Shown here in pieces: positions 1-4,579 of a DNA stretch of 5,242 nucleotides; position 1 is the first letter of the stretch, and each line of letters opens with the position of its first letter. The stretch comes from Desulfurococcales archaeon. GTDB taxonomy: Archaea; Thermoproteota; Thermoprotei_A; Sulfolobales; NBVN01. The position numbers and the translations under genes were made by a program. The stretch spans positions 1 through 5,242 of the forward strand of contig JAMOVB010000161.1 in assembly GCA_027061705.1 (NCBI GenBank), read 5' to 3'. The notes below the pieces were generated by a model, which saw only the letters and a program-made list of their open reading frames with translations, was not told the DNA's origin and did not search any database.

Positions 1-1
1 A

Positions 2-154
2 GACACCAGGCTTAAAATAGTGATTAAGAGGAGGAAGGGGGCTGTCGTCAGCGTTAAGATGTTCATCGGGGACGAAGAAGTCGGCGATGAGACCTCACAA
101 CTCGTCACAGACTTCCTTACAGCCGCCGTTAGGGCGGGGCTAATCAGGATATAG
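2..154 (+). CDS. C-terminal fragment of an unidentified protein
   Basis: An open frame enters from the left edge and runs 50 codons to a TAG stop at 152-154. The visible tail begins DTRLKIVIKRRKG and ends TDFLTAAVRAGLIRI. It reads as two basic or hydrophobic beta-like stretches, an acidic turn (GDEEVGDE) and a closing amphipathic helix, so it looks like the end of a folded soluble domain. I do not recognise the family. Codon choice (AGG, CTT, GTT-AAG) matches the neighbouring genes. Its last 15 bp overlap tail-to-tail with the minus-strand radical SAM gene. The start and most of the protein lie outside the window, so neither function nor operon membership can be judged. The reading frame is fairly secure because it is open from the edge and protein-like, but the fragment is short. 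Confidence 0.6.
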   Translation, partial: DTRLKIVIKRRKGAVVSVKMFIGDEEVGDETSQLVTDFLTAAVRAGLIRI

Positions 155-1720
155 CTTAAGTAGCTCCTCCCCCCTACGCCTTAAGACCCGGCTTAACTCC
201 CACTCAACAATATCTGGCGGCATCATACGGGAGGGATCCCTCTTCCTCAACACGAAGCAAGGATCCACGCCCACGTCCTCCAAAGCCCTTCTGAAGAACC
301 CTATACCGGGTCCGTACTCAGACCACCTCACCGCAAGATCAGCAACCCACTCCCCGCCCAGAGACAGTACGGCCTGCGCCCACGCCCACCTCCAGTCGTA
401 GGAATCGACAGGAATGCCCAACCCCTTAAGGCCTTTTCTAAGGTCACGCAACTTAGCCCTAAACTCATCCCTCCCTATGAGAGGGGCGTACTGAAGAGGC
501 GTTGATGCCTTAGGGACTAGGGGGTTGACCGAAACCCTAACCCTACCACCAACGCGTGACCTGCCGACGCAACGCCTCACGAGTTCGGCAGCCGCTGCGC
601 CAGCATCCCGCCCCTCGCCGGGGAGTCCGAACATTATGTAGAACTTAACACTCATGCCTGTGCTAAGCGCGTGTTGAGTTAGAGAGGTGAGAAGGCCCTC
701 ATCAAGCTCCTTACCTATCAGGGACGCCGCATAACTCACGCCAGTCTCAGGGGCTAGGGTTAGGGTCTGCTGGCCGCCGAGACGCATGAGGTCGACACGC
801 TTAATGCTTAGCGTGTGGTACCTCACCGAAGGTATTGAGTACCTGAAGTTCTCTTCTATGAGGTTCTCAAGCAACTTATCGGCTTGAGGGTAGTCGAAGA
901 AGGAGAGTGAGTAGAAGACAACGCGCTTAACCCCAACATACTCGAGGCCCTCCCGAATAGCGTTAAGCACCTTCCCTAAGGACCTGAAGCGCTGAGGGTA
1001 CGTAACATGCGACTCCATGCAGAAGGGGCAGAGCCACCTGCACCCTCGCGAAACCTCCACGTAGTAGCCGTCCCCATAGATCGGCTCATACTTGAAAGAC
1101 CTAATAAGAGCCTTAGGTATGTAGGCGTTGTCAAGATTATCCACACGCGCTCTCCTGACACGCTCCTCCGAGCCGGTAAAGGCGCTCTCACGCGCTCCAA
1201 GCGATTCGAGAGACTCTAGCAGGCACTCAAGCGATTTTCCGCGCTCGACAGCATCTGCCAGCGCCTTAAGGAGAACCTCCCCCTCGCCAGCGAAGACAAC
1301 GTCGGCCAAGCCAGAAAGGCTTACCGGATTAGCGGTAGCGGGAGGCCCTCCAGCCACCACCACAGGGCCTTCCCTACGCAGACGCTTAAGGGGCTCCACA
1401 CCCCCGGACCTCAATATCTTAACAGCTCCTACGACATCGAACTCAAAGCCTATTGAAAGAAGCGCGTAGTCAAAACTCCTTAACGGTAGGCCCGACACCG
1501 CACCCCTGCTCGGATTATCGAGCGTGAATCTGTCGACAAGCACGTTGTTGAGTTTTTCATATAAGTAGAAGTAAGCTATGTGCGTGAAGAGGTTCGTGAT
1601 TGAGGCGCGGTATATGCTCGGATATATCAGCGCTACCCGCGCCTTAGGCCTTACGGCAGGTCTGAATACGTTATACTCCTTGAATATACCTACGCCATTA
1701 CCCACGACCCACGCCTTCAC
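140..1720 (-). CDS. Radical SAM protein with B12-binding-like N-terminal domain
   Basis: This 526-residue protein has a canonical radical SAM cluster motif, CxxxCxxC, at C227, C231 and C234 (SRGCRWLCPFCMES). These cysteines would hold the [4Fe-4S] cluster that cleaves S-adenosylmethionine. Residues 28-155 form a Rossmann-like region (VALIYPSIYRAS, then VVVAGGPPATANP and VFAGEGE) typical of the COG1032 B12-binding-domain/radical SAM proteins. There is no DxHxxG cobalamin motif, so cobalamin may not be bound. Later barrel elements include LTLAPETG (320-327), KFYIMFGLPGE (359-369) and VNPLVPKASTPLQY (398-411). The layout resembles the uncharacterised archaeal group related to TIGR03960, whose substrate is unknown. 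The start is GTG with no Shine-Dalgarno; an AT-rich box about 23 nt upstream suggests a leaderless transcript. It lies 32 bp downstream of the zinc-finger gene on the same strand and overlaps the plus-strand gene at 2-154 by 15 bp. Confidence 0.93.
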   Translation of the reverse strand: MKAWVVGNGVGIFKEYNVFRPAVRPKARVALIYPSIYRASITNLFTHIAYFYLYEKLNNVLVDRFTLDNPSRGAVSGLPLRSFDYALLSIGFEFDVVGAVKILRSGGVEPLKRLRREGPVVVAGGPPATANPVSLSGLADVVFAGEGEVLLKALADAVERGKSLECLLESLESLGARESAFTGSEERVRRARVDNLDNAYIPKALIRSFKYEPIYGDGYYVEVSRGCRWLCPFCMESHVTYPQRFRSLGKVLNAIREGLEYVGVKRVVFYSLSFFDYPQADKLLENLIEENFRYSIPSVRYHTLSIKRVDLMRLGGQQTLTLAPETGVSYAASLIGKELDEGLLTSLTQHALSTGMSVKFYIMFGLPGEGRDAGAAAAELVRRCVGRSRVGGRVRVSVNPLVPKASTPLQYAPLIGRDEFRAKLRDLRKGLKGLGIPVDSYDWRWAWAQAVLSLGGEWVADLAVRWSEYGPGIGFFRRALEDVGVDPCFVLRKRDPSRMMPPDIVEWELSRVLRRRGEELLKLYPD

Positions 1721-1737
1721 GTAAGGTTCAGCTAATC

Positions 1738-1748
1738 TTAAATTAATT
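1738..1748 (-). promoter_or_regulatory. TATA-like box for a leaderless radical SAM transcript
   Basis: On the minus strand the AT-rich run AATTAATTTAA is centred about 23 nt before the GTG at 1720, close to the spacing expected between an archaeal TATA box and its transcription start. No GGTG-type ribosome site lies before the GTG. The simplest reading is an internal promoter making a leaderless mRNA, although read-through from the upstream gene 32 bp away is also possible. Confidence 0.4.
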
Positions 1749-1752
1749 GCCG

Positions 1753-2160
1753 CTACCTTACCTCCTTCCTAACCCCTGAAACTATCTGCGAGACGAGGGT
1801 TTGGACAAGGTCCTTATGCTTCCTTCTTATATGGTGCTCCACCTGCTCATGCCTTAACTGCTGATTGCAGAGAAGGCATAGGTACTTACCGCTCACCCTA
1901 AGTATTATGGGGTCTATATCGATGACGTACGGAAACACCCTCTTAACTATGGCTGCCGCCACCCTGTGATTCTTGGCCTTATCCATAACCCTCTGGACGT
2001 AGCCCCTAACCCTGAACTTAGATATCCTGTATTTATGCCCTATAGTACTGGGCGACAGGTTATCAACTAGGTACTCCTTAACAGCGAGTATCGTTATCGT
2101 ATCGCCTGCCAGCCTCTTAATAACTAGGTACTTAGTGATGGCTGTCAATGCGTCGTCCAC
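1753..2160 (-). CDS. Small helix-turn-helix plus C2H2 zinc-finger protein
   Basis: A 135-residue basic protein. Residues 24-62 (around VKEYLVDNLSPSTIGHKYRI and the following FRVRGYVQRVMDKA) have the pattern of a helix-turn-helix: a helix, an SPSTIG turn and a basic recognition-type helix. Residues 95-115 form a C2H2 zinc-binding pattern, C95-x2-C98-x10-H109-x5-H115 (H110 is an alternative ligand), in the segment YLCLLCNQQLRHEQVEHHIR. A helical tail follows. Small one-finger C2H2 proteins are common in Crenarchaeota and are presumed to bind DNA or other macromolecules, so a transcription regulator is the best guess. The start is GTG at 2160; an in-frame stop lies just upstream and GGTG sits 7 nt before it. 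It is the first gene of a minus-strand pair with the radical SAM gene and diverges from the RHH gene. The target is unknown. Confidence 0.82.
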   Translation of the reverse strand: MDDALTAITKYLVIKRLAGDTITILAVKEYLVDNLSPSTIGHKYRISKFRVRGYVQRVMDKAKNHRVAAAIVKRVFPYVIDIDPIILRVSGKYLCLLCNQQLRHEQVEHHIRRKHKDLVQTLVSQIVSGVRKEVR

Positions 2161-2195
2161 TCCTCAGCACCACTAATCGGTTTTCTATGGCGATT

Positions 2196-2205
2196 GCTTA
2201 TAAGC
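2196..2205 (-). promoter_or_regulatory. Palindromic TATA box for the HTH/zinc-finger gene
   Basis: GCTTATAAGC is a perfect 10-bp palindrome whose centre lies 40 bp upstream of the GTG start at 2160. A TATA box there would place transcription start near 2174 and give a leader of about 14 nt carrying GGTG at 2168-2171. Because the element is symmetrical it could also fire to the right, but no gene begins at the matching plus-strand position. Confidence 0.5.
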
Positions 2206-2324
2206 TATGCAGTGCCTGCGGAGGGTATGACCTTATAATCTCTTAGGCGTAACACCCCCTTACATATTATTTAACGATTGTTCAGATAGTAACCTGTGGT
2301 TTCACTGCGATATAGCTGTATTAT

Positions 2325-2365
2325 TTACGGGTAAGGTTAATATGTTATGGAGGTAATACCTTTAC
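2325..2365. promoter_or_regulatory. Candidate RHH operator: clustered TTAC/GTAA inverted repeats
   Basis: Two perfect inverted repeats flank the likely TATA box (2337-2348) of the RHH gene: TTAC-GG-GTAA at 2325-2334 and AGGTAATACCT at 2351-2361. A further TTAC half-site at 2362-2365 makes four TTAC/GTAA half-sites in 41 bp. RHH proteins bind short inverted repeats as dimers of dimers and often repress their own promoters. Sites on both sides of the TATA box would suit such control. This is inferred from position and symmetry only. Confidence 0.4.
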
Positions 2366-2381
2366 TTGCTGGGTGGGTTGG

Positions 2382-2567
2382 GTGAGTGAAGGGAGGACGA
2401 TGATAATCTCCGTCAAGCTAGATGAGAGTACTTTAAGGAAGATAGACGCTATGGTCAGCATGGGCCGCTTCAGAAATAGGAGTGACTTAATACGCGCCGC
2501 GATAAAGTACAAGTTACGTATGGCCGCCCTTAAGATGGGTAAGGCTAAGGTTAAGGCCGCCAAGTAG
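2382..2567 (+). CDS. Ribbon-helix-helix (CopG/Arc-type) DNA-binding protein
   Basis: A short basic protein matching the RHH fold. The strand IISVKLDES is followed by helix A (TLRKIDAMVSMG), the turn RFRNRSD with the typical N-R-S-D, and helix B (LIRAAIKYKLRM). A lysine-rich tail (KMGKAKVKAAK) could add nonspecific DNA contacts. RHH proteins dimerise through the paired strand, which enters the DNA major groove. Three in-frame starts are possible. GTG 2382 has GGTGG at 2372-2376 exactly 5 nt upstream and a TATA-like run about 39 bp upstream, the same layout as the Hsp20 gene. ATG 2400 gives 55 residues, with GGGAGG only 3 nt before it. GTG 2373 is least supported. I prefer 2382 (61 residues). 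Inverted repeats just upstream suggest autoregulation. It precedes the zinc-protein gene by 51 bp on the same strand. Confidence 0.85.
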   Translation: MSEGRTMIISVKLDESTLRKIDAMVSMGRFRNRSDLIRAAIKYKLRMAALKMGKAKVKAAK

Positions 2568-2574
2568 CCACCGC

Positions 2575-2586
2575 GTAAATAAATTA
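2575..2586 (+). promoter_or_regulatory. TATA-like box for the C2H2-like zinc-protein gene
   Basis: GTAAATAAATTA is centred about 39 bp before the TTG start at 2619. Transcription would begin near 2606 and leave a leader of about 12 nt containing GGGGT at 2609-2613, 5 nt before the start. The zinc-protein/flavoprotein pair may therefore have its own promoter apart from the RHH gene. Confidence 0.45.
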
Positions 2587-2618
2587 GCGCTCACCCCAAC
2601 CTTTACCTGGGGTATGGT

Positions 2619-2888
2619 TTGTCGCTAACTTGGGAGCCTCAGTGGGAGAGGGTTAAGGTATCGTATGCCGGGATGACCGTAGTGACTTGCCGTGATAGAG
2701 TTACTGGCCTCCTACTCTGCCCTATCTGCAGCGACATAGACAGAATATGCCCGGAGGGTAAGGTTATTTCAGTTCTGAGCGAGGACATGGTTGTCTTCTA
2801 CACCGTTGAGGATCTCCTACACCACCTTAGATCTCACGGCAGCAAGCTATTCTCAAAAAGGATAAGGCCTCCAAAGGAGGGTGAGTAA
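2619..2888 (+). CDS. Small C2H2-like zinc-binding protein
   Basis: An 89-residue protein with a probable zinc site. C34-x2-C37 (LLLCPICSD) is followed about 30 residues later by a helix ending H68/H69-x(3-4)-H73 (YTVEDLLHHLRSH). C24 and C44 are additional cysteines. The FYTVEDLLHHLRSH helix is like the second half of a C2H2 finger, but the loop between the Cys and His pairs is far longer than the usual 12 residues, so this is a variant finger or a small zinc-ribbon-like domain. The tail is basic (KRIRPPK). TTG 2619 is supported by GGGGT 5 nt upstream and a TATA-like run 39 bp upstream; a nearby ATG at 2614 is out of frame and stops after four codons. The flavoprotein-like gene follows within 2-11 nt, implying cotranscription and possibly a joint role. 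Its partner or nucleic-acid target is unknown. Confidence 0.8.
   Translation: MSLTWEPQWERVKVSYAGMTVVTCRDRVTGLLLCPICSDIDRICPEGKVISVLSEDMVVFYTVEDLLHHLRSHGSKLFSKRIRPPKEGE
2876..2884 (+). promoter_or_regulatory. Strong Shine-Dalgarno before the flavoprotein-like gene
   Basis: GGAGGGTGA lies at the very end of the preceding coding region and is the best match to the anti-Shine-Dalgarno in the window. Its GGTGA end is 6 nt before a CTG at 2891, the spacing seen for other starts here. It is 15 nt before the TTG at 2900, which is too far. It therefore bears on which codon starts the downstream gene. Confidence 0.55.
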
Positions 2889-2899
2889 AGCTGAAGGAG

Positions 2900-3889
2900 T
2901 TGAGTGTCAGGAGAGCGTTCCTCGGAGCGTCATTCACAACGTACGTTAGTAAACACGGATCTAGCGATGCAATCATAGATAATTGGTTCGGTAGTAGCTC
3001 ACTCTACGGCTGGGACACGCAGTGGGGGTGCCTAGACCGCATACCCATACTCCTTAAGAACCCGGAGCCCCTCTCCAGCATGGGCGTGGAGTTTAGCGTA
3101 TACGACGTTGACGTCGAGCTCGAGTTAATCGGCAGTGAAAGCGACTATATGGGAAAGATACTGGAGGGGCTTGACGGTGTCTCTCCTCAAGACTCCTGGA
3201 TAGTTACGGCGAAACCCGGAAGGTATCTGGTTCGCGGCGGCGCGTGTAGCTTTCTGCGTATGCTTGCCTCTAAGTCGGCAGCGGTTAAGGTTTTCGACGA
3301 GTTAAGGCTTATCAGGGGGCGTGATGGCGTCATAGTTACTGCGAACACCGTTACTAAGTGTTCTGAGGGCATAGTGAGCACGATGCCGCTGGACTACGTC
3401 GCTAGGAAGGCAGGCTACCGCAACCCTCCGCAACCGCCGTACGCCAGCCTATACGTTACCCTAGCGATAATCAACACTAAACACGCGTCAGGGAAGGTTG
3501 GGGTTAAGCTCTTAGGTAAGCGTAGGTACTCATCCCTACTCATAGTTTCAGTACCTGCTGAGGCGTTATTACCTAGGCTTGAAGCCTCTGAGGAGGTTCT
3601 AGTTGTATACGCCCTCACGGTGCTTCGTAGCGGGCGCATAGACCCCTCAGTAAGGCAGAAGACGCTCTCGGACCTCAAGAGGCTGGGCTATGACGTCCGC
3701 TCAGCCAGCCTAATCCGTTGCCACTTCGAGAAGTACGGGATCCTCGGACAGGCCAACAAAGCTGTTGAAGACCTTAAAAACTACGTTACCGAGCAACGCG
3801 TTAAGCCTGCTGGGAGGTTGGGTCTTTGGAGGGAATTAAGTGTTGAGGACGCGTTGCGCCTAGCGCGATGCGGTTCAAGCGGTGACTAG
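2900..3889 (+). CDS. FAD-dependent oxidoreductase-like protein with an eroded dinucleotide-binding loop
   Basis: A 329-residue protein whose middle and end follow the amine-oxidase/protoporphyrinogen-oxidase/UDP-galactopyranose-mutase flavoprotein plan. RYLVRGGACSFLRMLAS (108-124) corresponds to the usual 'pkGGm..l...La' segment. SEGIVSTMPLDYVARKAG (155-172) corresponds to 'D.VVsTiPl..l'. GRLGLWRELSVEDALRLA (305-322) corresponds to the C-terminal FAD-contacting 'GR.G.w.y.s...ai..a'. The N-terminus should begin with a GxGxxG loop. Instead it has LGASFTTYVSKHG (8-20), as if about five residues of loop and helix were lost, then AIIDNWFG where an acidic ribose-binding residue is expected. FAD binding is therefore doubtful, and a scaffold or non-catalytic role is possible. 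TTG 2900 or CTG 2891 starts the gene (see the ribosome site at 2876-2884). It follows the zinc-protein gene closely and overlaps the minus-strand gene by 15 bp at its end. Confidence 0.72.
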   Translation: MSVRRAFLGASFTTYVSKHGSSDAIIDNWFGSSSLYGWDTQWGCLDRIPILLKNPEPLSSMGVEFSVYDVDVELELIGSESDYMGKILEGLDGVSPQDSWIVTAKPGRYLVRGGACSFLRMLASKSAAVKVFDELRLIRGRDGVIVTANTVTKCSEGIVSTMPLDYVARKAGYRNPPQPPYASLYVTLAIINTKHASGKVGVKLLGKRRYSSLLIVSVPAEALLPRLEASEEVLVVYALTVLRSGRIDPSVRQKTLSDLKRLGYDVRSASLIRCHFEKYGILGQANKAVEDLKNYVTEQRVKPAGRLGLWRELSVEDALRLARCGSSGD

Positions 3890-4207
3890 GGCGCCGCCCC
3901 CGAAAGCGCCTCCCTCATCGATCAGCGACCCTATTACTATGGTCTCAAATCCGGCCCCCTCATCCGAGCCAGCCATCGATGAGAGTATCAAGTCCTCAAT
4001 ATTCCTAGCGTTAACCTGCTCAGGACTCCTAACTGGGTACTCCCTACCATTAACAAGTAAAGCGACCCTACCTCTAACCTGGTATGGTATGACGTACACT
4101 TCAACTCCATACTCACGGAATAGCTTCTGGGCAACGTACCATGTTACCTTAAGTAGCTTCTCACCTAAGTCACTACCGTTAGTTAGGACTATCACATCAA
4201 CACTCAT
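3875..4207 (-). CDS. Small protein, possibly thioredoxin-like fold without cysteines
   Basis: A 110-residue soluble protein starting at ATG 4207, with GGGGT 6 nt upstream. The predicted order is strand VDVIVLTN (3-10), a long helix (14-34, including KLLKVTWYVAQKLFREYG), strand VEVYVIPYQ (35-43), hairpin RVALLVNGREYPV (47-59), helix NARNIEDLILSSM (66-78) and strand FETIVIGSLI (87-96). The 'ALLVNGREYPV...IEDLIL' part resembles the last strand pair and helix of thioredoxin/glutaredoxin folds ('p.l.vnG.....g....l...l'). There is no CxxC, and indeed no cysteine at all, so redox activity is unlikely. A glycine-rich end (DEGGAFGGGALVTA) follows. It shares a divergent promoter region with the 4281 gene and overlaps the flavoprotein-like gene tail-to-tail. 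I do not recognise the family; the fold is a guess from pattern. Confidence 0.78.
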   Translation of the reverse strand: MSVDVIVLTNGSDLGEKLLKVTWYVAQKLFREYGVEVYVIPYQVRGRVALLVNGREYPVRSPEQVNARNIEDLILSSMAGSDEGAGFETIVIGSLIDEGGAFGGGALVTA

Positions 4208-4237
4208 GCCTTGACCCCGGCAGAGGTCTTCGGCCGC

Positions 4238-4250
4238 CTTTAATTATAAG
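4238..4250. promoter_or_regulatory. Shared bidirectional TATA element
   Basis: CTTTAATTATAAG reads as an archaeal TATA box on both strands (CTTATAATTAAAG on the minus strand). Its centre, 4244, is exactly 37 bp from the ATG at 4207 and 37 bp from the TTG at 4281. Taking about 26 bp from TATA centre to transcription start, each mRNA would carry a leader of roughly 10-11 nt with a G-rich ribosome site. It is the only strong TATA candidate in this 73-bp gap. CATATAATCA at 4259-4268 is too close to 4281 to serve it with a leader. Confidence 0.6.
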
Positions 4251-4280
4251 GTCTACGCCATATAATCACGGGTAGGTAGG

Positions 4281-4526
4281 TTGTGGTTCGCGTTCGTTAA
4301 GTCCCCCCTCGGCGCCAGCTTCCGGGTCACTAAAACCCTAGTCGCCGACTTAGGCGAGGATTGCGGGGATTCTGAATTCGTTAAGTTGCTGGGCAGGGTG
4401 CTTGAGGTTGAGGTGGTGCGTGCCGATGACCTGGACGGCGTGTACAGGATAGTCTCCATAGACCCTGACCTCGGGGACATGGTTAGGCTGGGGGTTCGGA
4501 AGTATGTCGTAGGCACTCTTAAGTAA
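4281..4526 (+). CDS. Unrecognised 81-residue acidic protein
   Basis: A small intact gene with TTG start and TAA stop. The start is supported by the G-rich run GGTAGGTAGG directly upstream (GGTAG at 4271-4275, 5 nt spacing) and by the TATA element centred 37 bp before it. The protein has a strand-like hydrophobic N-terminus (MWFAFVKS), a basic patch (SFRVTKTL), then an acidic part with a likely helix (SEFVKLLGRVL), strands LEVEVVRADD and VYRIVSIDP, and a basic end (VRLGVRKYVVGTLK). There is one cysteine, no transmembrane segment and no signal peptide. I recognise no domain. It diverges from the cysteine-free thioredoxin-like gene and shares its TATA element, so the two may be coexpressed. The Hsp20 gene starts 53 bp downstream from a separate promoter. 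It is probably a lineage-restricted protein. Confidence 0.72.
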   Translation: MWFAFVKSPLGASFRVTKTLVADLGEDCGDSEFVKLLGRVLEVEVVRADDLDGVYRIVSIDPDLGDMVRLGVRKYVVGTLK

Positions 4527-4539
4527 ATGCCGTGCTTAG

Positions 4540-4546
4540 CTTAATA
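4540..4546 (+). promoter_or_regulatory. TATA-like box for the Hsp20 gene
   Basis: CTTAATA is centred 37 bp before the ATG at 4580. It predicts transcription start near 4568-4570 and a leader of about 10-12 nt that contains the ribosome site GGTGG at 4570-4574. No inverted repeat typical of a heat-shock operator is evident between 4527 and 4579. Confidence 0.4.
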
Positions 4547-4579
4547 CCCCCCTTTAACAAACCTATCTAGGTGGGCAGA

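Larger units (their letters stand above)
2161..2381. other. Divergent intergenic regulatory region
   Basis: About 220 bp without a convincing gene separate the minus-strand zinc-finger gene from the RHH gene. Besides the palindromic TATA near 2200 it holds further TATA-like runs at 2231-2240 (CCTTATAATC), 2261-2275 (around CATATTATTTAA), 2318-2327 (GTATTATTTA) and 2337-2348 (TTAATATGTTAT). It also has inverted repeats at 2325-2334 and 2351-2361. The number of possible promoters exceeds the number of genes served, so an unannotated short RNA starting near 2262-2295 is possible but not shown. No tRNA-like or C/D-box sRNA pattern was found. Confidence 0.5.

Noticed and set aside
1007..1469. Plus-strand open frames inside the radical SAM gene
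   Set aside because: Low-complexity Ser/Arg/Pro composition and complete overlap with a clear radical SAM domain mark them as antisense shadows.
2187..2246. Short plus-strand frame of 19 codons with a CxxCGG zinc-knuckle-like stretch (LCSACGGYDL)
   Set aside because: It has no ribosome site or TATA at the spacing used by neighbours, lacks a second metal-ligand pair, and is short enough to arise by chance. It may be a fragment of a zinc-ribbon gene but cannot be supported.
2161..2372. A tRNA or CRISPR repeat in the largest gene-free stretch
   Set aside because: No cloverleaf arms, no T-loop GTTC core and no direct repeats of useful length were found.
3882..4214. 110-codon plus-strand open frame antisense to the gene at 3875-4207
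   Set aside because: It is rich in Ser, Thr and Pro with no domain pattern, and mirrors the codons of the better-supported minus-strand gene, which has a ribosome site and TATA.
4571..4573. GTG as the Hsp20 start
   Set aside because: It lies within the GGTGG ribosome site that fits ATG 4580 at 5 nt, and no ribosome site precedes it.
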